Of a DNA stretch of 64,000 bases, positions 29,401 through 38,385 are shown piece by piece (position 1 is the stretch's first letter; every line of letters begins with the position of its first letter). The notes under the pieces are model-generated. The model was not told the origin of the DNA. It made no database searches and saw only the letters and a list, made by a program, of their open reading frames with translations. This stretch comes from Cryobacterium arcticum. Lineage in GTDB: Bacteria; Actinomycetota; Actinomycetes; Actinomycetales; Microbacteriaceae. The stretch is taken from positions 44,202-108,201 of the forward strand of contig NZ_QHLY01000008.1 in assembly GCF_003185895.1 (NCBI RefSeq). Reading direction: 5' to 3'. The translations under genes were made by a program, and so were the position numbers.

Positions 29401-30261
29401 TTAGGCGATGGCGCGCAGACCCTCGATCAGCGGAGTGGTGGGCCGGCCGATGAGCGTGGCCAGTTCGGTGGAGCCGCCGGCCAGCAGGCCGTCGCGGGTG
29501 TTGCCGTCGAGGGCGACGACGAAGCCAACGGTGCCGCCATCGAGGCCGGCGCCGGTGAGGATCGCGGTGTGCTCTTCGGGACTGACGGAGGAGAAGACCA
29601 CGGGGCGACCGACCACCTCGGTGAGGGCCTCGGCCATGTCGGTGCCGGTCCAGGCCACGTCGCCGGCGAGCTCGTAGACGGCGTTGTCGTGACCGGGGGT
29701 GGTGAGCACGACGGCGGCCGCCTCGGCGTAGTCGGTGCGCGAGGCGCTGGCGACCCGGCCGTCTCCGGCGCTGGTGAGGTAGACGCCGTTCTCGCGGGCC
29801 TGCACGATCGCGGCAGTGTAGTTCTCGGTGTACCAGCCGTTGCGCAGGATGGTGAAGGGAACTCCGGCGGCCTGCAGGGCTTCTTCGGTCGCCTTGTGCT
29901 CCGGCGCGAGGATGAGCGCTGACGTGGTGGCGGCGGGTGCGCTGGTGTAGACGATGTGGCGAACCCCGGCGGCGACCGCCGCGGTGATGGCGTTGGTGTG
30001 CTGCGCGACTCGCTGGCCGACCTCGCTGCCGGAGACGAGCATCAACTGGTCGGCGCCGGCGCCGGCGAACGCGGCGGCCAGGCTGGCCGGGCTGGAGTAG
30101 TCGATGACGGCGGTGGCCACGCCGGTCGCGGCAAGGTGGGCCAGGCGGGCGGTGTTGCGGCCCACGGCGGTGATTTCGGCGGGTGCGACACCGCGGTTGA
30201 TGAGGTGCTCGACGATGAGGTTGCCGAGTTGGCCGGTTGCTCCGGTGACGACGATAGACAT
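29401..30261 (-). CDS. NmrA-like NAD(P)H quinone oxidoreductase-type SDR (QOR2-like)
   Basis: A 286-residue atypical SDR starting MSIVVTGATGQLGNLIVEHL, with the TGATGxxG dinucleotide loop. The body shows VYTSAPAATTS and FTILRNGWYTENY, typical of QOR2-like reductases that use NADPH on quinones. ATG 30261 is chosen because GAAGGG precedes it by 7 nt. It is divergent from an HxlR regulator, the standard arrangement for quinone- or electrophile-induced reductases. Confidence 0.88.
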   Translation of the reverse strand: MSIVVTGATGQLGNLIVEHLINRGVAPAEITAVGRNTARLAHLAATGVATAVIDYSSPASLAAAFAGAGADQLMLVSGSEVGQRVAQHTNAITAAVAAGVRHIVYTSAPAATTSALILAPEHKATEEALQAAGVPFTILRNGWYTENYTAAIVQARENGVYLTSAGDGRVASASRTDYAEAAAVVLTTPGHDNAVYELAGDVAWTGTDMAEALTEVVGRPVVFSSVSPEEHTAILTGAGLDGGTVGFVVALDGNTRDGLLAGGSTELATLIGRPTTPLIEGLRAIA

Positions 30262-30343
30262 GGGGTTTCCCTTCGTGGCGCGCATGTGTGCGCCTTCGAA
30301 GTGGTGTAACCAGCCTATTCGGCCAATACTTCCCAACCGAAGG

Positions 30344-30359
30344 TACCCACCTTTTGGTA
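30344..30359. promoter_or_regulatory. Candidate HxlR operator
   Basis: The inverted repeat TACC-N8-GGTA overlaps the predicted -10 hexamer of hxlR (TAAGCT, 30358-30363) and lies 83 bp from the reductase start. The position fits a site through which HxlR controls both divergent genes. Confidence 0.5.
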
Positions 30360-30369
30360 AGCTACTGTC

Positions 30370-30813
30370 ATGAGCGCATCCCTGTTGGCCCCCGCAGTCT
30401 CGGTAACGCCAGAAAGTGCCCTGCGTGACCGGCTCGCCCGATTGGTGGGCGATGCAACACCGGCCGACGGCGACGCACCCGCTGCCAACGTTTTCGCGGC
30501 CGGCTGCGCCAGCCGGGTGGTGCTCGACCACGTCACCAGCAAATGGGGTGTCCTGGTGATCGTGGCCCTCTCAGAGACCAGCCTGCGTTGGGGCGAACTG
30601 CGCCGCGGCATCGAAGGCATCAGCGAGAAGATGCTCGCCCAGACCCTGCGCACCCTCGAGGCGGACGGGCTCGTGCACCGGGAGGCGCAGCCCACCATTC
30701 CGCCCCGGGTGGACTACAGCCTCACCGCGCGCGGGCATGAACTCGCCGACAACCTGCTGCCCCTGGTGCGCTGGGTGGGAGCGAATGCCGCGGGTATCGT
30801 CGGCGGCCGCTGA
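30370..30813 (+). CDS. HxlR family transcriptional regulator
   Basis: A 147-residue winged-helix regulator. The HxlR domain spans about residues 35-130 (TSKWGVLVIVAL, LRRGIEGISEKMLAQTLRTLEADGLV, RVDYSLTARG). A Cys precedes the first helix (FAAGCASRV, near residue 43), the position used for thiol-based quinone/aldehyde sensing in QorR/HypR-type members. TAAGCT is 6 nt before the ATG, so leaderless. Its likely targets are itself and the divergent reductase. Confidence 0.88.
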   Translation: MSASLLAPAVSVTPESALRDRLARLVGDATPADGDAPAANVFAAGCASRVVLDHVTSKWGVLVIVALSETSLRWGELRRGIEGISEKMLAQTLRTLEADGLVHREAQPTIPPRVDYSLTARGHELADNLLPLVRWVGANAAGIVGGR

Positions 30814-30822
30814 CGAAACCGG

Positions 30823-32433
30823 TCAGAAGTCAGGCAGGAACTGAAGCCAGGCCGCCCGGCGATCTCCGCGCGGGTCTGACTCCACGCGGTCCGCTTCGTC
30901 GAAGATCAGGGTGAGCCGGTCCCGTTCGCTATAGGCCGGCCAGCCGGGGCCGACACTGCCCGTGGCGGCGAATCGCAGCCAGTGCGCGCGCATGCGCTCG
31001 CCGGTGCGCAGAAAGCTCTGCCGGCCGCCGAGGGCTGACAGCGTGCGCAATTGCCGGTCGGACCCGGACGCGAAAAGAGCGAGCAGTTCGAGACCGTGCG
31101 TGGCGTCGTAGCCGAGCAGGTGCAGGAGCCGCGGTGCTGAGTCGAACCGGTAGAGGTAGACCGGCGCCGACCGGGAGTGCAACTCGGCTACCCGAACGCT
31201 CGGATACCAGAACGCGTAGTCACCGCCGAAGTCGAGCTCGGCGTGTGCGGGGGGAAGCGCGGAGTACACCACCCGCATGTCTCGGTGCGAGTCTGGTGGG
31301 GCTTCGTCGAAGAGCGACTGGATGCGCCGGGTGGACCGGGGCAGGATGTCCGCGCGTCCTCGGAAGATCGAGCCCTCCCGGTCGTTGGTTCCGATGATCA
31401 GCGGCACCTTGTGCGCGCGGCCGTGGCGAAGCGCGTCGATCGGGCGCTCAGGCAGGAACTCTCCGTCGACGACCGGCGCGAGGCAGTACCGGCCGGGGTC
31501 GACATCCGGTGTGCGCCGCTGTAGCACCTGGGTGGCGCGTACCAGGGCGGGCCATGGCGCCGTGGTGAGCACTTCGGCGGCGGGCCGCCGCCCGCCGGCC
31601 AACTCCGGTGGGCCGCTCTGCCGAAGCACGTCGACGAATTCGGCGGCCCACCGCCCGGCCAGCGCCGGCGAATAGGCCGCATTGGAGGGTGGGCTCTGCG
31701 CAATCGCCCGGGCAAAGAGCCCACCGCCAGCCGGAGTTGCCAGCAACGTCACCACCGCGTTGCCGCCGGCGGACTCCCCGAACACGGTGACATTGTCGGG
31801 ATCGCCGCCGAAGGCGCGGATGTTGTCATGCACCCACTGCAGGGCAGCGACCTGGTCGCGGAGGCCCAGGTTGCTGTCGAAGCTGCGGTTCAGAGTGGCG
31901 AACCGGCTGAAGTGCAGGTAGCCCAGGGCCCCGAGCCGATAGTTGAAGCTGACGTACACCACCCTGCCGGTGCGCACGAAGGTCTCGCCGCGCCCGCTGA
32001 ACTCCTGCGAGGAACCGGTGGCATAGCCGCCGCCATGGATGAACACCATCACCGGCAGATTGTGGGCGGCGGGATCGACTGCTGCCGGACGCTGCACGTT
32101 GAGATTGAGGCAGTCCTCGCCCATGCGGATGCGCCGATCCCCGCTCGTGACCTGGCGGCCGCGGTGTTGCGGGGCGATCTGGCCGAACTGGCGGGCATCG
32201 CGCGTGCCCTCCCAGGGCTGCACCGGCTGGGGCGCACGGAAGCGCAGCGGTCCTACCGGCGGTGCAGCGTACGGAATGCCACGCCAGATCGCCATGCCGT
32301 CGGCGCTGAAGCCACGCACGGTACCGCCGGCGATCTGGACGTCACCGGGCCAGGCTGCCACCGGGTCGGAGCGCACCAACGGATTCGGATTCTGCTCAGG
32401 TACCGGCTCGTAATCCGGCGGAGGGCCGAGCAT
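30823..32433 (-). CDS. Type B carboxylesterase/lipase family protein
   Basis: A 536-residue alpha/beta-hydrolase. It shows the oxyanion segment FIHGGGYATGSS, the nucleophile elbow VTVFGESAGGNAV (near residue 215), NLGLRDQVAALQWVHDNI and a C-terminal His in DATHGLE. Type B esterases hydrolyse carboxylic esters; no signal peptide is seen, so it is probably cytoplasmic. GGAGGG precedes the ATG by a suitable distance. Confidence 0.9.
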   Translation of the reverse strand: MLGPPPDYEPVPEQNPNPLVRSDPVAAWPGDVQIAGGTVRGFSADGMAIWRGIPYAAPPVGPLRFRAPQPVQPWEGTRDARQFGQIAPQHRGRQVTSGDRRIRMGEDCLNLNVQRPAAVDPAAHNLPVMVFIHGGGYATGSSQEFSGRGETFVRTGRVVYVSFNYRLGALGYLHFSRFATLNRSFDSNLGLRDQVAALQWVHDNIRAFGGDPDNVTVFGESAGGNAVVTLLATPAGGGLFARAIAQSPPSNAAYSPALAGRWAAEFVDVLRQSGPPELAGGRRPAAEVLTTAPWPALVRATQVLQRRTPDVDPGRYCLAPVVDGEFLPERPIDALRHGRAHKVPLIIGTNDREGSIFRGRADILPRSTRRIQSLFDEAPPDSHRDMRVVYSALPPAHAELDFGGDYAFWYPSVRVAELHSRSAPVYLYRFDSAPRLLHLLGYDATHGLELLALFASGSDRQLRTLSALGGRQSFLRTGERMRAHWLRFAATGSVGPGWPAYSERDRLTLIFDEADRVESDPRGDRRAAWLQFLPDF

Positions 32434-32487
32434 GATGTCTCCCTCCTCTGGCGGTTGCGCGTCGTTCGGCGCCCGGTGGTCGTTGTC

Positions 32488-33225
32488 CTAGCGGTATTCC
32501 GGATTCGGCTCGAACCCGAACCTTTCGCCGGCGTCCCAGTCTTCGCGCAGGTTGCCGTAGGCGGGAATTCCGCGGTTGGCCTTCAGGATCGCGGCCAGAT
32601 GCATGAGGTTCCAGGTCATGAACGTGGTGTTGCGGTTCGTGAAGTCGTTCTCCGGGCCGCCAGAGCCCGCATCCAGGTAGCTGGGGCCGGGGCCGATCTC
32701 ACCGATCCAGCCGGAATCCGCTGCGGGCGGGATCGTGTAGCCGATGTGTTGCAGGCTGTAGAGCAGGTTGGATGCGCAGTGCTTCACGCCGTCTTCGTTG
32801 CCCGTGATGATGGCGCCGCCCACCTTGCCGTAGTAGACGTACTGCCCCTTTTCATTGAATTCGCCCGACATTGCGTACAGCCGTTCGACGATGCGTTTAG
32901 TGACCGAGCTGTTGTCTCCGAGCCAGATCGGCCCGGCGATCACGAGGATGTCGGCGGCGGCGACTTTGTCGAACAGCGCCGGCCAGGCATCCGTGGCCCA
33001 CCCGTGCTCGGTCATGTCGGGGTACACGCCGGTGGCGATGTCGCGGTCGATGGCGCGGATGACCTCGACGTGCACGCCCTGTTCCCGCATGAGGTGGGCG
33101 CTGAGGGTGATGATGCCCTGCGTGTTGCTGATTTCCGGGCTGCGCTTCAGCGTGCAGTTGATGAACAGGGCACGCAGTCCCTGATAGTCGAACGACGCCT
33201 GGGTGTTCCTGCCGGGTTCTGCCAT
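32488..33225 (-). CDS. Flavodoxin-fold NAD(P)H-dependent FMN reductase-like protein
   Basis: A 245-residue protein with a flavodoxin-like fold: LRALFINCTLKRSPEISNT is the phosphate-binding loop and ADILVIAGPIWLGDNSS is the second flavin loop. VYYGKVGGAIITGNEDG is typical of the NADPH-dependent FMN reductase group. ATG 33225 is chosen over 33288 because the domain begins shortly after it. The substrate is unknown. Confidence 0.82.
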   Translation of the reverse strand: MAEPGRNTQASFDYQGLRALFINCTLKRSPEISNTQGIITLSAHLMREQGVHVEVIRAIDRDIATGVYPDMTEHGWATDAWPALFDKVAAADILVIAGPIWLGDNSSVTKRIVERLYAMSGEFNEKGQYVYYGKVGGAIITGNEDGVKHCASNLLYSLQHIGYTIPPAADSGWIGEIGPGPSYLDAGSGGPENDFTNRNTTFMTWNLMHLAAILKANRGIPAYGNLREDWDAGERFGFEPNPEYR

Positions 33226-33297
33226 GCGGGCAGTCAAGCACCGGCCCTCGGGCTCGTCTAGCCCGGCGCGGATGCCCAGAGCGCTCATTCCGTTCAG

Positions 33298-33346
33298 TTA
33301 CGGACTTCCGCCCCTCGTTTCCAGAACGAAGGGGGGAAGTCCGTAA
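33298..33346 (-). terminator. Long stem-loop downstream of the MFS gene
   Basis: Twelve perfect base pairs (33298-33309 with 33335-33346) continue inward through a G/C-rich segment with one or two bulges. No clear U-run follows. It lies 18 bp after the end of the five-gene operon and 72 bp before the flavodoxin start, so it probably ends or protects the operon transcript. Confidence 0.55.
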
Positions 33347-33363
33347 ATGAAAGGTCTCAGCGC

Positions 33364-34566
33364 TTAGGGGGCGGGGGTGGGCGCCAGCGTGCGCGCGGGG
33401 CGTGGGGCGAAGCGGCGGGCCAGGAACAGCACCGGAATGAGCAGGGCCATCGGCAGCAGGAAAGCGTGGGCGAGGCCGGTGGAGTCCGCGAGCAGCCCCA
33501 CCAGCACGGCGCCGAGCACGGCACCGGCGTAGTTGAACAGATTGACCCTGGCGATCACCTCGTCGCTGCGCGCTTCGTGCAGCTCGCCGGCGGCACTGAA
33601 CGCCAGCGGTACGAGGGCGCCGACGCCGAAGCCGGCCAGGGTGAAGCCGGCCACGGCCGCCCACGTCGCGGGCACGGAGGCCACGACGAGACAGCCGAGG
33701 ATCGCCAGCACCGTGGTGACCACGGCCAGCACCACCCGGCCGAACCGGCGCACCAGCCGGTCGGCGCCGATGCGGGTGACCAGGATGGCGGCCTGATAGG
33801 CGGCGTAGCCGAGCGGGGCGATGGCGGCGCCGGTGAGCAGCACGTCGTGCAGGTAGACGGTGCTCCAGGTGCTCACCGCGGAGTCCACCACGAACGCGGC
33901 CAGCACCACCGTGCCGAACAGGGCGATGCCGCGGTGCGGCAGCTTGCCGTGCGGGGCGGCATCCGGGGCCGGGGCCAGCCGGGTGAGCCGGGGGTCGAAG
34001 CCACGCACCCCGAGCCCGGCCACGAGCAGGGCGACGATCGCGCCCACCACCAGGGCGATGCTCGCGTTGGCCGCGGTGCCGGCGACGGCCGACATCAACA
34101 GGGCTCCTGCAATGGCCGCGCCGGTGTACCAGGCGAAGAAACCCGCCATCACCGAGACGCCGACGCGCTGTTGCACCAGCACGCCCTGCATGGCGCCGGC
34201 GGCATCGACGATGCCGAGTCCTGCGCCGTAGATCGCGAACGCGGCGATGAAGGCCGGCAGGCCCACCGGGCTGGCGATCAACGGCAGCGCAACGGCCTCG
34301 AGCAGCAGCCCCACCACCAGCGCCACCCGGCTGCCCCAGCGGAGAGCCAGCCGGTCGGCCAGCAGGGAGCCACCCGCCGCCGCGACACAGACCAGGAGCA
34401 CGATGAGCGACACGACGGTGTCGTCGATGCCGTGTCGGGTCTTGAGGTTGGGCAGCGAGGTGACCACCACCGCGTAACCGAATCCCTGTGCCGCGTAGCT
34501 GGCGCTCACCGCCACCCGGGATCGCCGGACGCCGGTGGCCGGCGGGATGCTCAGGGGTGCGCTCAT
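33364..34566 (-). CDS. MFS transporter, last gene of the TetR-linked operon
   Basis: A 400-residue transporter with about 12 helices. LADRLALRWGSRVALVVG is the loop-2/3 motif and RIGADRLVRRFGRVV is its second-half copy. ATG 34566 overlaps the aminotransferase stop by 4 bp, which fixes the start and shows coupling. Operon context suggests it moves the product or substrate of the upstream enzymes. Confidence 0.87.
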   Translation of the reverse strand: MSAPLSIPPATGVRRSRVAVSASYAAQGFGYAVVVTSLPNLKTRHGIDDTVVSLIVLLVCVAAAGGSLLADRLALRWGSRVALVVGLLLEAVALPLIASPVGLPAFIAAFAIYGAGLGIVDAAGAMQGVLVQQRVGVSVMAGFFAWYTGAAIAGALLMSAVAGTAANASIALVVGAIVALLVAGLGVRGFDPRLTRLAPAPDAAPHGKLPHRGIALFGTVVLAAFVVDSAVSTWSTVYLHDVLLTGAAIAPLGYAAYQAAILVTRIGADRLVRRFGRVVLAVVTTVLAILGCLVVASVPATWAAVAGFTLAGFGVGALVPLAFSAAGELHEARSDEVIARVNLFNYAGAVLGAVLVGLLADSTGLAHAFLLPMALLIPVLFLARRFAPRPARTLAPTPAP

Positions 34567-35858
34567 CGGGTCAGCTCCAGTTCGGGGTGGGAGGACCGCA
34601 CGATGCCGAATGCTTCGTGGGCGATCTCGAGAGTGCGGGTGATGTCGGCGGAAGTGAGGGCGGCGTTGATGAAATGGTTGTGGTGCGAGGTGAGGAACAC
34701 TCCGCGCCGCACACATTCGGCCACCCATTCCTGGTGCAGCATGAGCGAGTCGTCGTCGGCGATGCGCAGGTAGAACAGGGCGGGTGCCCCGGAGGCTATC
34801 AGCGTGAAGCCGTGTTCGGCTGCTGCCGAGGTGAGGCCGGTGGTGAGTTCGGTGCCGAGGCGCTGGAACTGGGTCGGCGCATCCAGTTGTTTGAGCTTGG
34901 TGAGGGTGGCGATCCCGGCGGCGAACGGCACCGCGCTCATCCAGTAGCTGCCGGTGTAGCTCAGGCTGCTCACGGTGTCTTTCAGCGATTCCCGGCCGCA
35001 GAGCGCCGAGACGTTGTAGCCGTTGGCGAGGGCCTTGCAGAAGCAGATCAGGTCGGCCTTGAAACCGAAGTAGTGGTCGGAGCCGGCCAGGTCGAGCCGG
35101 AACCCGGCGCGCACGTCGTCGACGATGAGCACCACCCCGTGTGCGTCGCAGAGGGCCCGCACCGCCTGCCAGTAGCCCGCCTCCGGCAGGGTGTTGTCGG
35201 TGAAGTTGCCGTGCATGTAGGGCTGGGCGATGAGGCCGGCGATGCTGCCGCGGTGCTCGCTGAACAGGCGCTCCAGGGCGGGCAGGTCGTTGAAGTCGAC
35301 GTAGAGGTTGTTCGCCACCTCTTCCTCGAGCACTCCGGGGTAGTCGAGCTTCTGGGTCCACGGGGCGACTCCGTGGTAGAAACCGTTGATGAAGACGATC
35401 TTCTTGCGCCGGGTGGCGGCCCGGGCGGTCATCACCGCGAGAGTGGTGGCGTCCCCGCCGTTCTTGGCGAAGAAGGCCCAGTCGGCGCTCGCCACGGTGT
35501 CCACGAGCAGCTCGGCGAAGTCCACCATGATGGCGGATGGGATCGTGACCACATCTTCGAGCTTGGCTTGCCTGGCGGCCGCGGCGTCGACATCCGGATC
35601 GCGGTAGCCGAGCACGTTGGGCCCGTAGCCGCACATGTAGTCGATGTACTCGTTGTCGTCGAGGTCCCAGAACCGGCTGCCCTCCGCGCGGGAGGAGAAC
35701 AGCGGGAACGAGGTCTGCGGAATGTAGCAGCCCTCGGTGGGCCCCTGGTGGCCGTAGATGCCGGACGGGATGACGCTGAGCGCGCGGTCGAACGCGGCGC
35801 GGCTTTTCTCGAAGGTGTAGGGGGTGGTGGGCGCGGTGCGCGGGGGAACGAGGCTCAT
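34563..35858 (-). CDS. Class III PLP-dependent aminotransferase (glutamate-1-semialdehyde aminomutase-like)
   Basis: A 431-residue fold-type I enzyme. The closest recognisable pattern is HemL: DLDDNEYIDYMCGYGPNVLGY, GFYHGVAPW, VVLIVDDVRAGFR with the PLP-ring Asp, and the Schiff-base Lys in CFCKALANGYN (near residue 257). It is not the haem-pathway enzyme by context, because it sits between an SCP2-like protein and an exporter in a TetR-controlled operon. It probably transaminates a specialised substrate. Confidence 0.85.
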   Translation of the reverse strand: MSLVPPRTAPTTPYTFEKSRAAFDRALSVIPSGIYGHQGPTEGCYIPQTSFPLFSSRAEGSRFWDLDDNEYIDYMCGYGPNVLGYRDPDVDAAAARQAKLEDVVTIPSAIMVDFAELLVDTVASADWAFFAKNGGDATTLAVMTARAATRRKKIVFINGFYHGVAPWTQKLDYPGVLEEEVANNLYVDFNDLPALERLFSEHRGSIAGLIAQPYMHGNFTDNTLPEAGYWQAVRALCDAHGVVLIVDDVRAGFRLDLAGSDHYFGFKADLICFCKALANGYNVSALCGRESLKDTVSSLSYTGSYWMSAVPFAAGIATLTKLKQLDAPTQFQRLGTELTTGLTSAAAEHGFTLIASGAPALFYLRIADDDSLMLHQEWVAECVRRGVFLTSHHNHFINAALTSADITRTLEIAHEAFGIVRSSHPELELTR

Positions 35859-35863
35859 GGTTC

Positions 35864-36637
35864 TTACTTTCCGAGGTAGTGACCGACGCGGTCGAGGATG
35901 CGATTGACGTTGTCGACCATGGAGATGACGCCGCGCATGGCCAGGCGGCCGTCGCTGATGCAGGCGACGGCGCTGAGGTCGCCGGCCAGAATGCCGCCGG
36001 TGACCTCGAGGGTGGAGAAGGTGAGGGCGCCGCGCGGGTGCGGTGACGGGGCGGCGACGAAGGTGGCGTGGTGATCGCGCAATTGCAGGTGGTACGCGAG
36101 GGTGCCCGTCACCTCGAGGGCGACGTCGCCGTCGGGAATGTGGTGCGCGCTGAACCGGCCGCTGCGGTCTTCATTGGCCACCTGGGCGAGGGCGGCTGCC
36201 GCGACGTGCAGGGTGAGGACGGTGCTGGTCTCGCGGAACTCCGGATCGGCCAGATCCGCCTCGCTCGGCTGCAGGTAGCGGCCGAGCAGGTCGGTGAGCG
36301 GCGCGAAGACGCCGGTGAGGAAGCGCAGCCGCGTGGGCGCGGCCAGCGGGATCGGTTGGGCGGCGCCGTCGATCATGCGGTTGAAGTGCGCGACCGAGGT
36401 GAAGACCAGGGTGACCAACGGCGCCTTGGGCTCACGATTCCAGCGCACGCCGGTGGCGTCGAAGGTGAGCACGGCCCGTGGCAGGCCGGGCACGACGAAG
36501 CGGATGCCCACCGGCGTGAGGGTGCTGGCGAGCAGGGCGCGAGCCGCCGGCACCCGTTCGACCAGCACTGGCAGGGTGCCGAGGACGGCAAAGAGGTTGA
36601 TGTGCGCCTGGACGCGTGGGTCGGTGTCAATCAGCAC
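35864..36637 (-). CDS. SCP2-like (sterol carrier fold) hypothetical protein
   Basis: A 257-residue protein. The C-terminal 100 residues have the spacing of an SCP2-like lipid-binding domain (ALEVTGTLAYHLQLRDHHATF, then ISDGRLAMRGVISMVDN with the final helix RILDRVGHYLGK). The N-terminal half resembles no family I know. The GTG at 36637 follows GGAG by 7 nt within the end of the TetR gene (11-bp overlap). It may present a hydrophobic substrate to the adjacent enzymes; this is inference. Confidence 0.6.
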   Translation of the reverse strand: MLIDTDPRVQAHINLFAVLGTLPVLVERVPAARALLASTLTPVGIRFVVPGLPRAVLTFDATGVRWNREPKAPLVTLVFTSVAHFNRMIDGAAQPIPLAAPTRLRFLTGVFAPLTDLLGRYLQPSEADLADPEFRETSTVLTLHVAAAALAQVANEDRSGRFSAHHIPDGDVALEVTGTLAYHLQLRDHHATFVAAPSPHPRGALTFSTLEVTGGILAGDLSAVACISDGRLAMRGVISMVDNVNRILDRVGHYLGK

Positions 36638-37301
36638 GGGGCTGCTCCTTGCGGGACATGTGGGCGATCGGGGAGGGTGCGGTGAGGTCTGCGGCGGCCG
36701 GCCGGGCGAGCCGGGCGAGCGCATCCGCGGCGAAAATGACGGTGTCCCGGGCTGCCGCGGTGTCGCGGTCGGCGAGCCAGGTGCTGGTGACGCCGTCGGT
36801 GATGGTGACCAGCAATCGGGCAGCCCGGTGCAGCGGCACCGACCATTCCATGCCGCAGGCGGATGCGGCGAGGTCGAGGCTGTGCGCGGCAGCGCGGTAG
36901 TACGCGCGGTACTGTCCGGACGCCTGGGGGGTCGGGGTGTTCTGCCGCATGGCGTACAGGCTCAATTCCAGCAGGGCCTGCTCGCGCTGGGGATCGGCAA
37001 CGAGAAGGTCGAGGTAGCGGTCGAGCCCGTGTCGGAGGGTGGTTGCGAGGTCGGTGCCGCCGTCCGCGGCGTGGGGCAGGGCGGAGAGTGCGGCGTCGTG
37101 CTCTTCGTCGGTGATGGTGTCGATGACCGCGGCGATGAGGTCGTCTCGGGAGTCGAAGGCGTAGTGGAAGCTGCCCAGGGGCATGCCGGCCTCAGCGACG
37201 ATCGCGCGGGTGGTGGCGGCGGCCAGGCCCGAGCGGGCGATGACCCGCACGGCCGCGCCGATCAGTTCGGTACGGCGATCGGCGAGGGGAAGGCGGGTCA
37301 T
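36627..37301 (-). CDS. TetR/AcrR family regulator of its own operon
   Basis: A 224-residue regulator. The HTH is at residues 8-52 (LIGAAVRVIARSGLAAATTRAIVAEAGMPLGSFHYAF is the region; key segment MPLGSFHYAF), followed by a ligand-binding helical domain. ATG 37301 lies 4 nt after CGGAG. The second gene of the operon, it probably binds the palindrome at 38170-38185 and releases it on binding a ligand related to the pathway. Confidence 0.87.
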   Translation of the reverse strand: MTRLPLADRRTELIGAAVRVIARSGLAAATTRAIVAEAGMPLGSFHYAFDSRDDLIAAVIDTITDEEHDAALSALPHAADGGTDLATTLRHGLDRYLDLLVADPQREQALLELSLYAMRQNTPTPQASGQYRAYYRAAAHSLDLAASACGMEWSVPLHRAARLLVTITDGVTSTWLADRDTAAARDTVIFAADALARLARPAAADLTAPSPIAHMSRKEQPRAD

Positions 37302-37357
37302 GGGGCTCCGTCGGGGCTGCGGGGACGAGGTCGGGCGGGCCGGTCGGATCAGGGCGC

Positions 37358-38143
37358 TCACGCGGTGAGCCGGGCGGACACGAGCAGGGCCAGGCGCGAC
37401 GGTGCGAGCCGGGCGAAGATCGCCGTGGCCCGGTTGCGGGCACCCACCACCAGCGACGGCGGGGAGTTGCGGCGGGCCAGGGCGGCGAAGGCGGCATCCA
37501 CCACCTCGTTCGCCGTGAGCGTCGGCCCCACCTTGAACCGGTCGGAGCCGGCCGCGGCGAAGAACTCGGTCTCGGTCGGGCCGGGCGCGAGGGCGAGCAC
37601 CTGTAGTGAGGTGCCCCTGGATTCCTGCCAGATGGCTTCGGTGAGGGCGGTGACGTAGGCCTTGGTGGCTGCATACACCGCGATGTTCGGCAGGGGTTGG
37701 TAGGCCGCGGTGCTCGACACGTTGAGCAACAAGCCGGCGGGGGAATGCAGCAGCTGCGGCAGCAGCAGCAGGGTGAGTTGGGTGAGCGCCAGCACGTTCA
37801 CCTGCACCTCGTCGGTGACCCGGTCGAGGTCCTCGGCGGCGAACGGCCCCGCGGTGCCGAAGCCGGCGCTGTTGATCAGGGCGTCCACCCGCACACCGCG
37901 ATCGCTGAGCCGGTCGAACAATGCCTGGGCTGCTCCGGGCAGGCTGAGGTCTTGCGCGAAGACCGCGGTCGTTGTGCCGTGCGCGGCCTGCAGTTCCCTC
38001 GCGAGAGCGTCGAGCCGATCGCGGCGGCGTGCGACGACGACCAGATCGTCCCCCCGGGCGGCGAAGCGCCGGGCGAAGGTGAGGCCGAGGCCGGAACTGG
38101 CTCCGGTGATGAGCACGGTGCGGCGGGGAACTGCGGTGGGCAC
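37358..38143 (-). CDS. SDR family oxidoreductase, first gene of the TetR-linked operon
   Basis: A 261-residue SDR. TGASSGLG is the cofactor loop with RRRDR after strand 2 (NADPH preference), NSAG, VSSTAAYQPLPN with the catalytic Ser, and YAATKAYV with Tyr and Lys are present. GTG 38143 is chosen because GGAG (38151-38154) lies 7 nt upstream; ATG 38164 would sit almost on the operator. It is co-transcribed with the TetR gene 56 bp downstream. Confidence 0.87.
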   Translation of the reverse strand: MPTAVPRRTVLITGASSGLGLTFARRFAARGDDLVVVARRRDRLDALARELQAAHGTTTAVFAQDLSLPGAAQALFDRLSDRGVRVDALINSAGFGTAGPFAAEDLDRVTDEVQVNVLALTQLTLLLLPQLLHSPAGLLLNVSSTAAYQPLPNIAVYAATKAYVTALTEAIWQESRGTSLQVLALAPGPTETEFFAAAGSDRFKVGPTLTANEVVDAAFAALARRNSPPSLVVGARNRATAIFARLAPSRLALLVSARLTA

Positions 38144-38169
38144 GGAGAATCTCCAGTGGGTCATTTGAC

Positions 38170-38185
38170 TTGGACAGTTGTCCAA
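38170..38185. promoter_or_regulatory. TetR-type operator
   Basis: TTGGACA-GT-TGTCCAA, a 7+2+7 bp perfect inverted repeat, lies 26 bp upstream of the SDR start. This size and symmetry are typical of TetR-family sites. It is the only strong palindrome at the head of the operon. Confidence 0.75.
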
Positions 38186-38385
38186 CTAGCTCAATCTCCT
38201 CTACCGACCGGGCATTCGCAACCGCAGGAGCAGAGCTTTACCCGCCCGAAACACAACCGTTCGCGGGCGGAAACCCTGGCGGCTGATTGCTTCGTGAGCG
38301 GCCGCAAAACCTGCCCGAAACATCCGCCTCGTACGCTGGGTTCTCGGCCACCGCGCGGTGCGGTGCCGGTTGAGAGGACGACCCC

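Noticed and set aside
33364..35634. A 756-codon frame joining the MFS protein to a basic N-terminal part
   Set aside because: The N-terminal part is the out-of-frame shadow of the aminotransferase gene; the MFS starts at the ATG overlapping that gene's stop.
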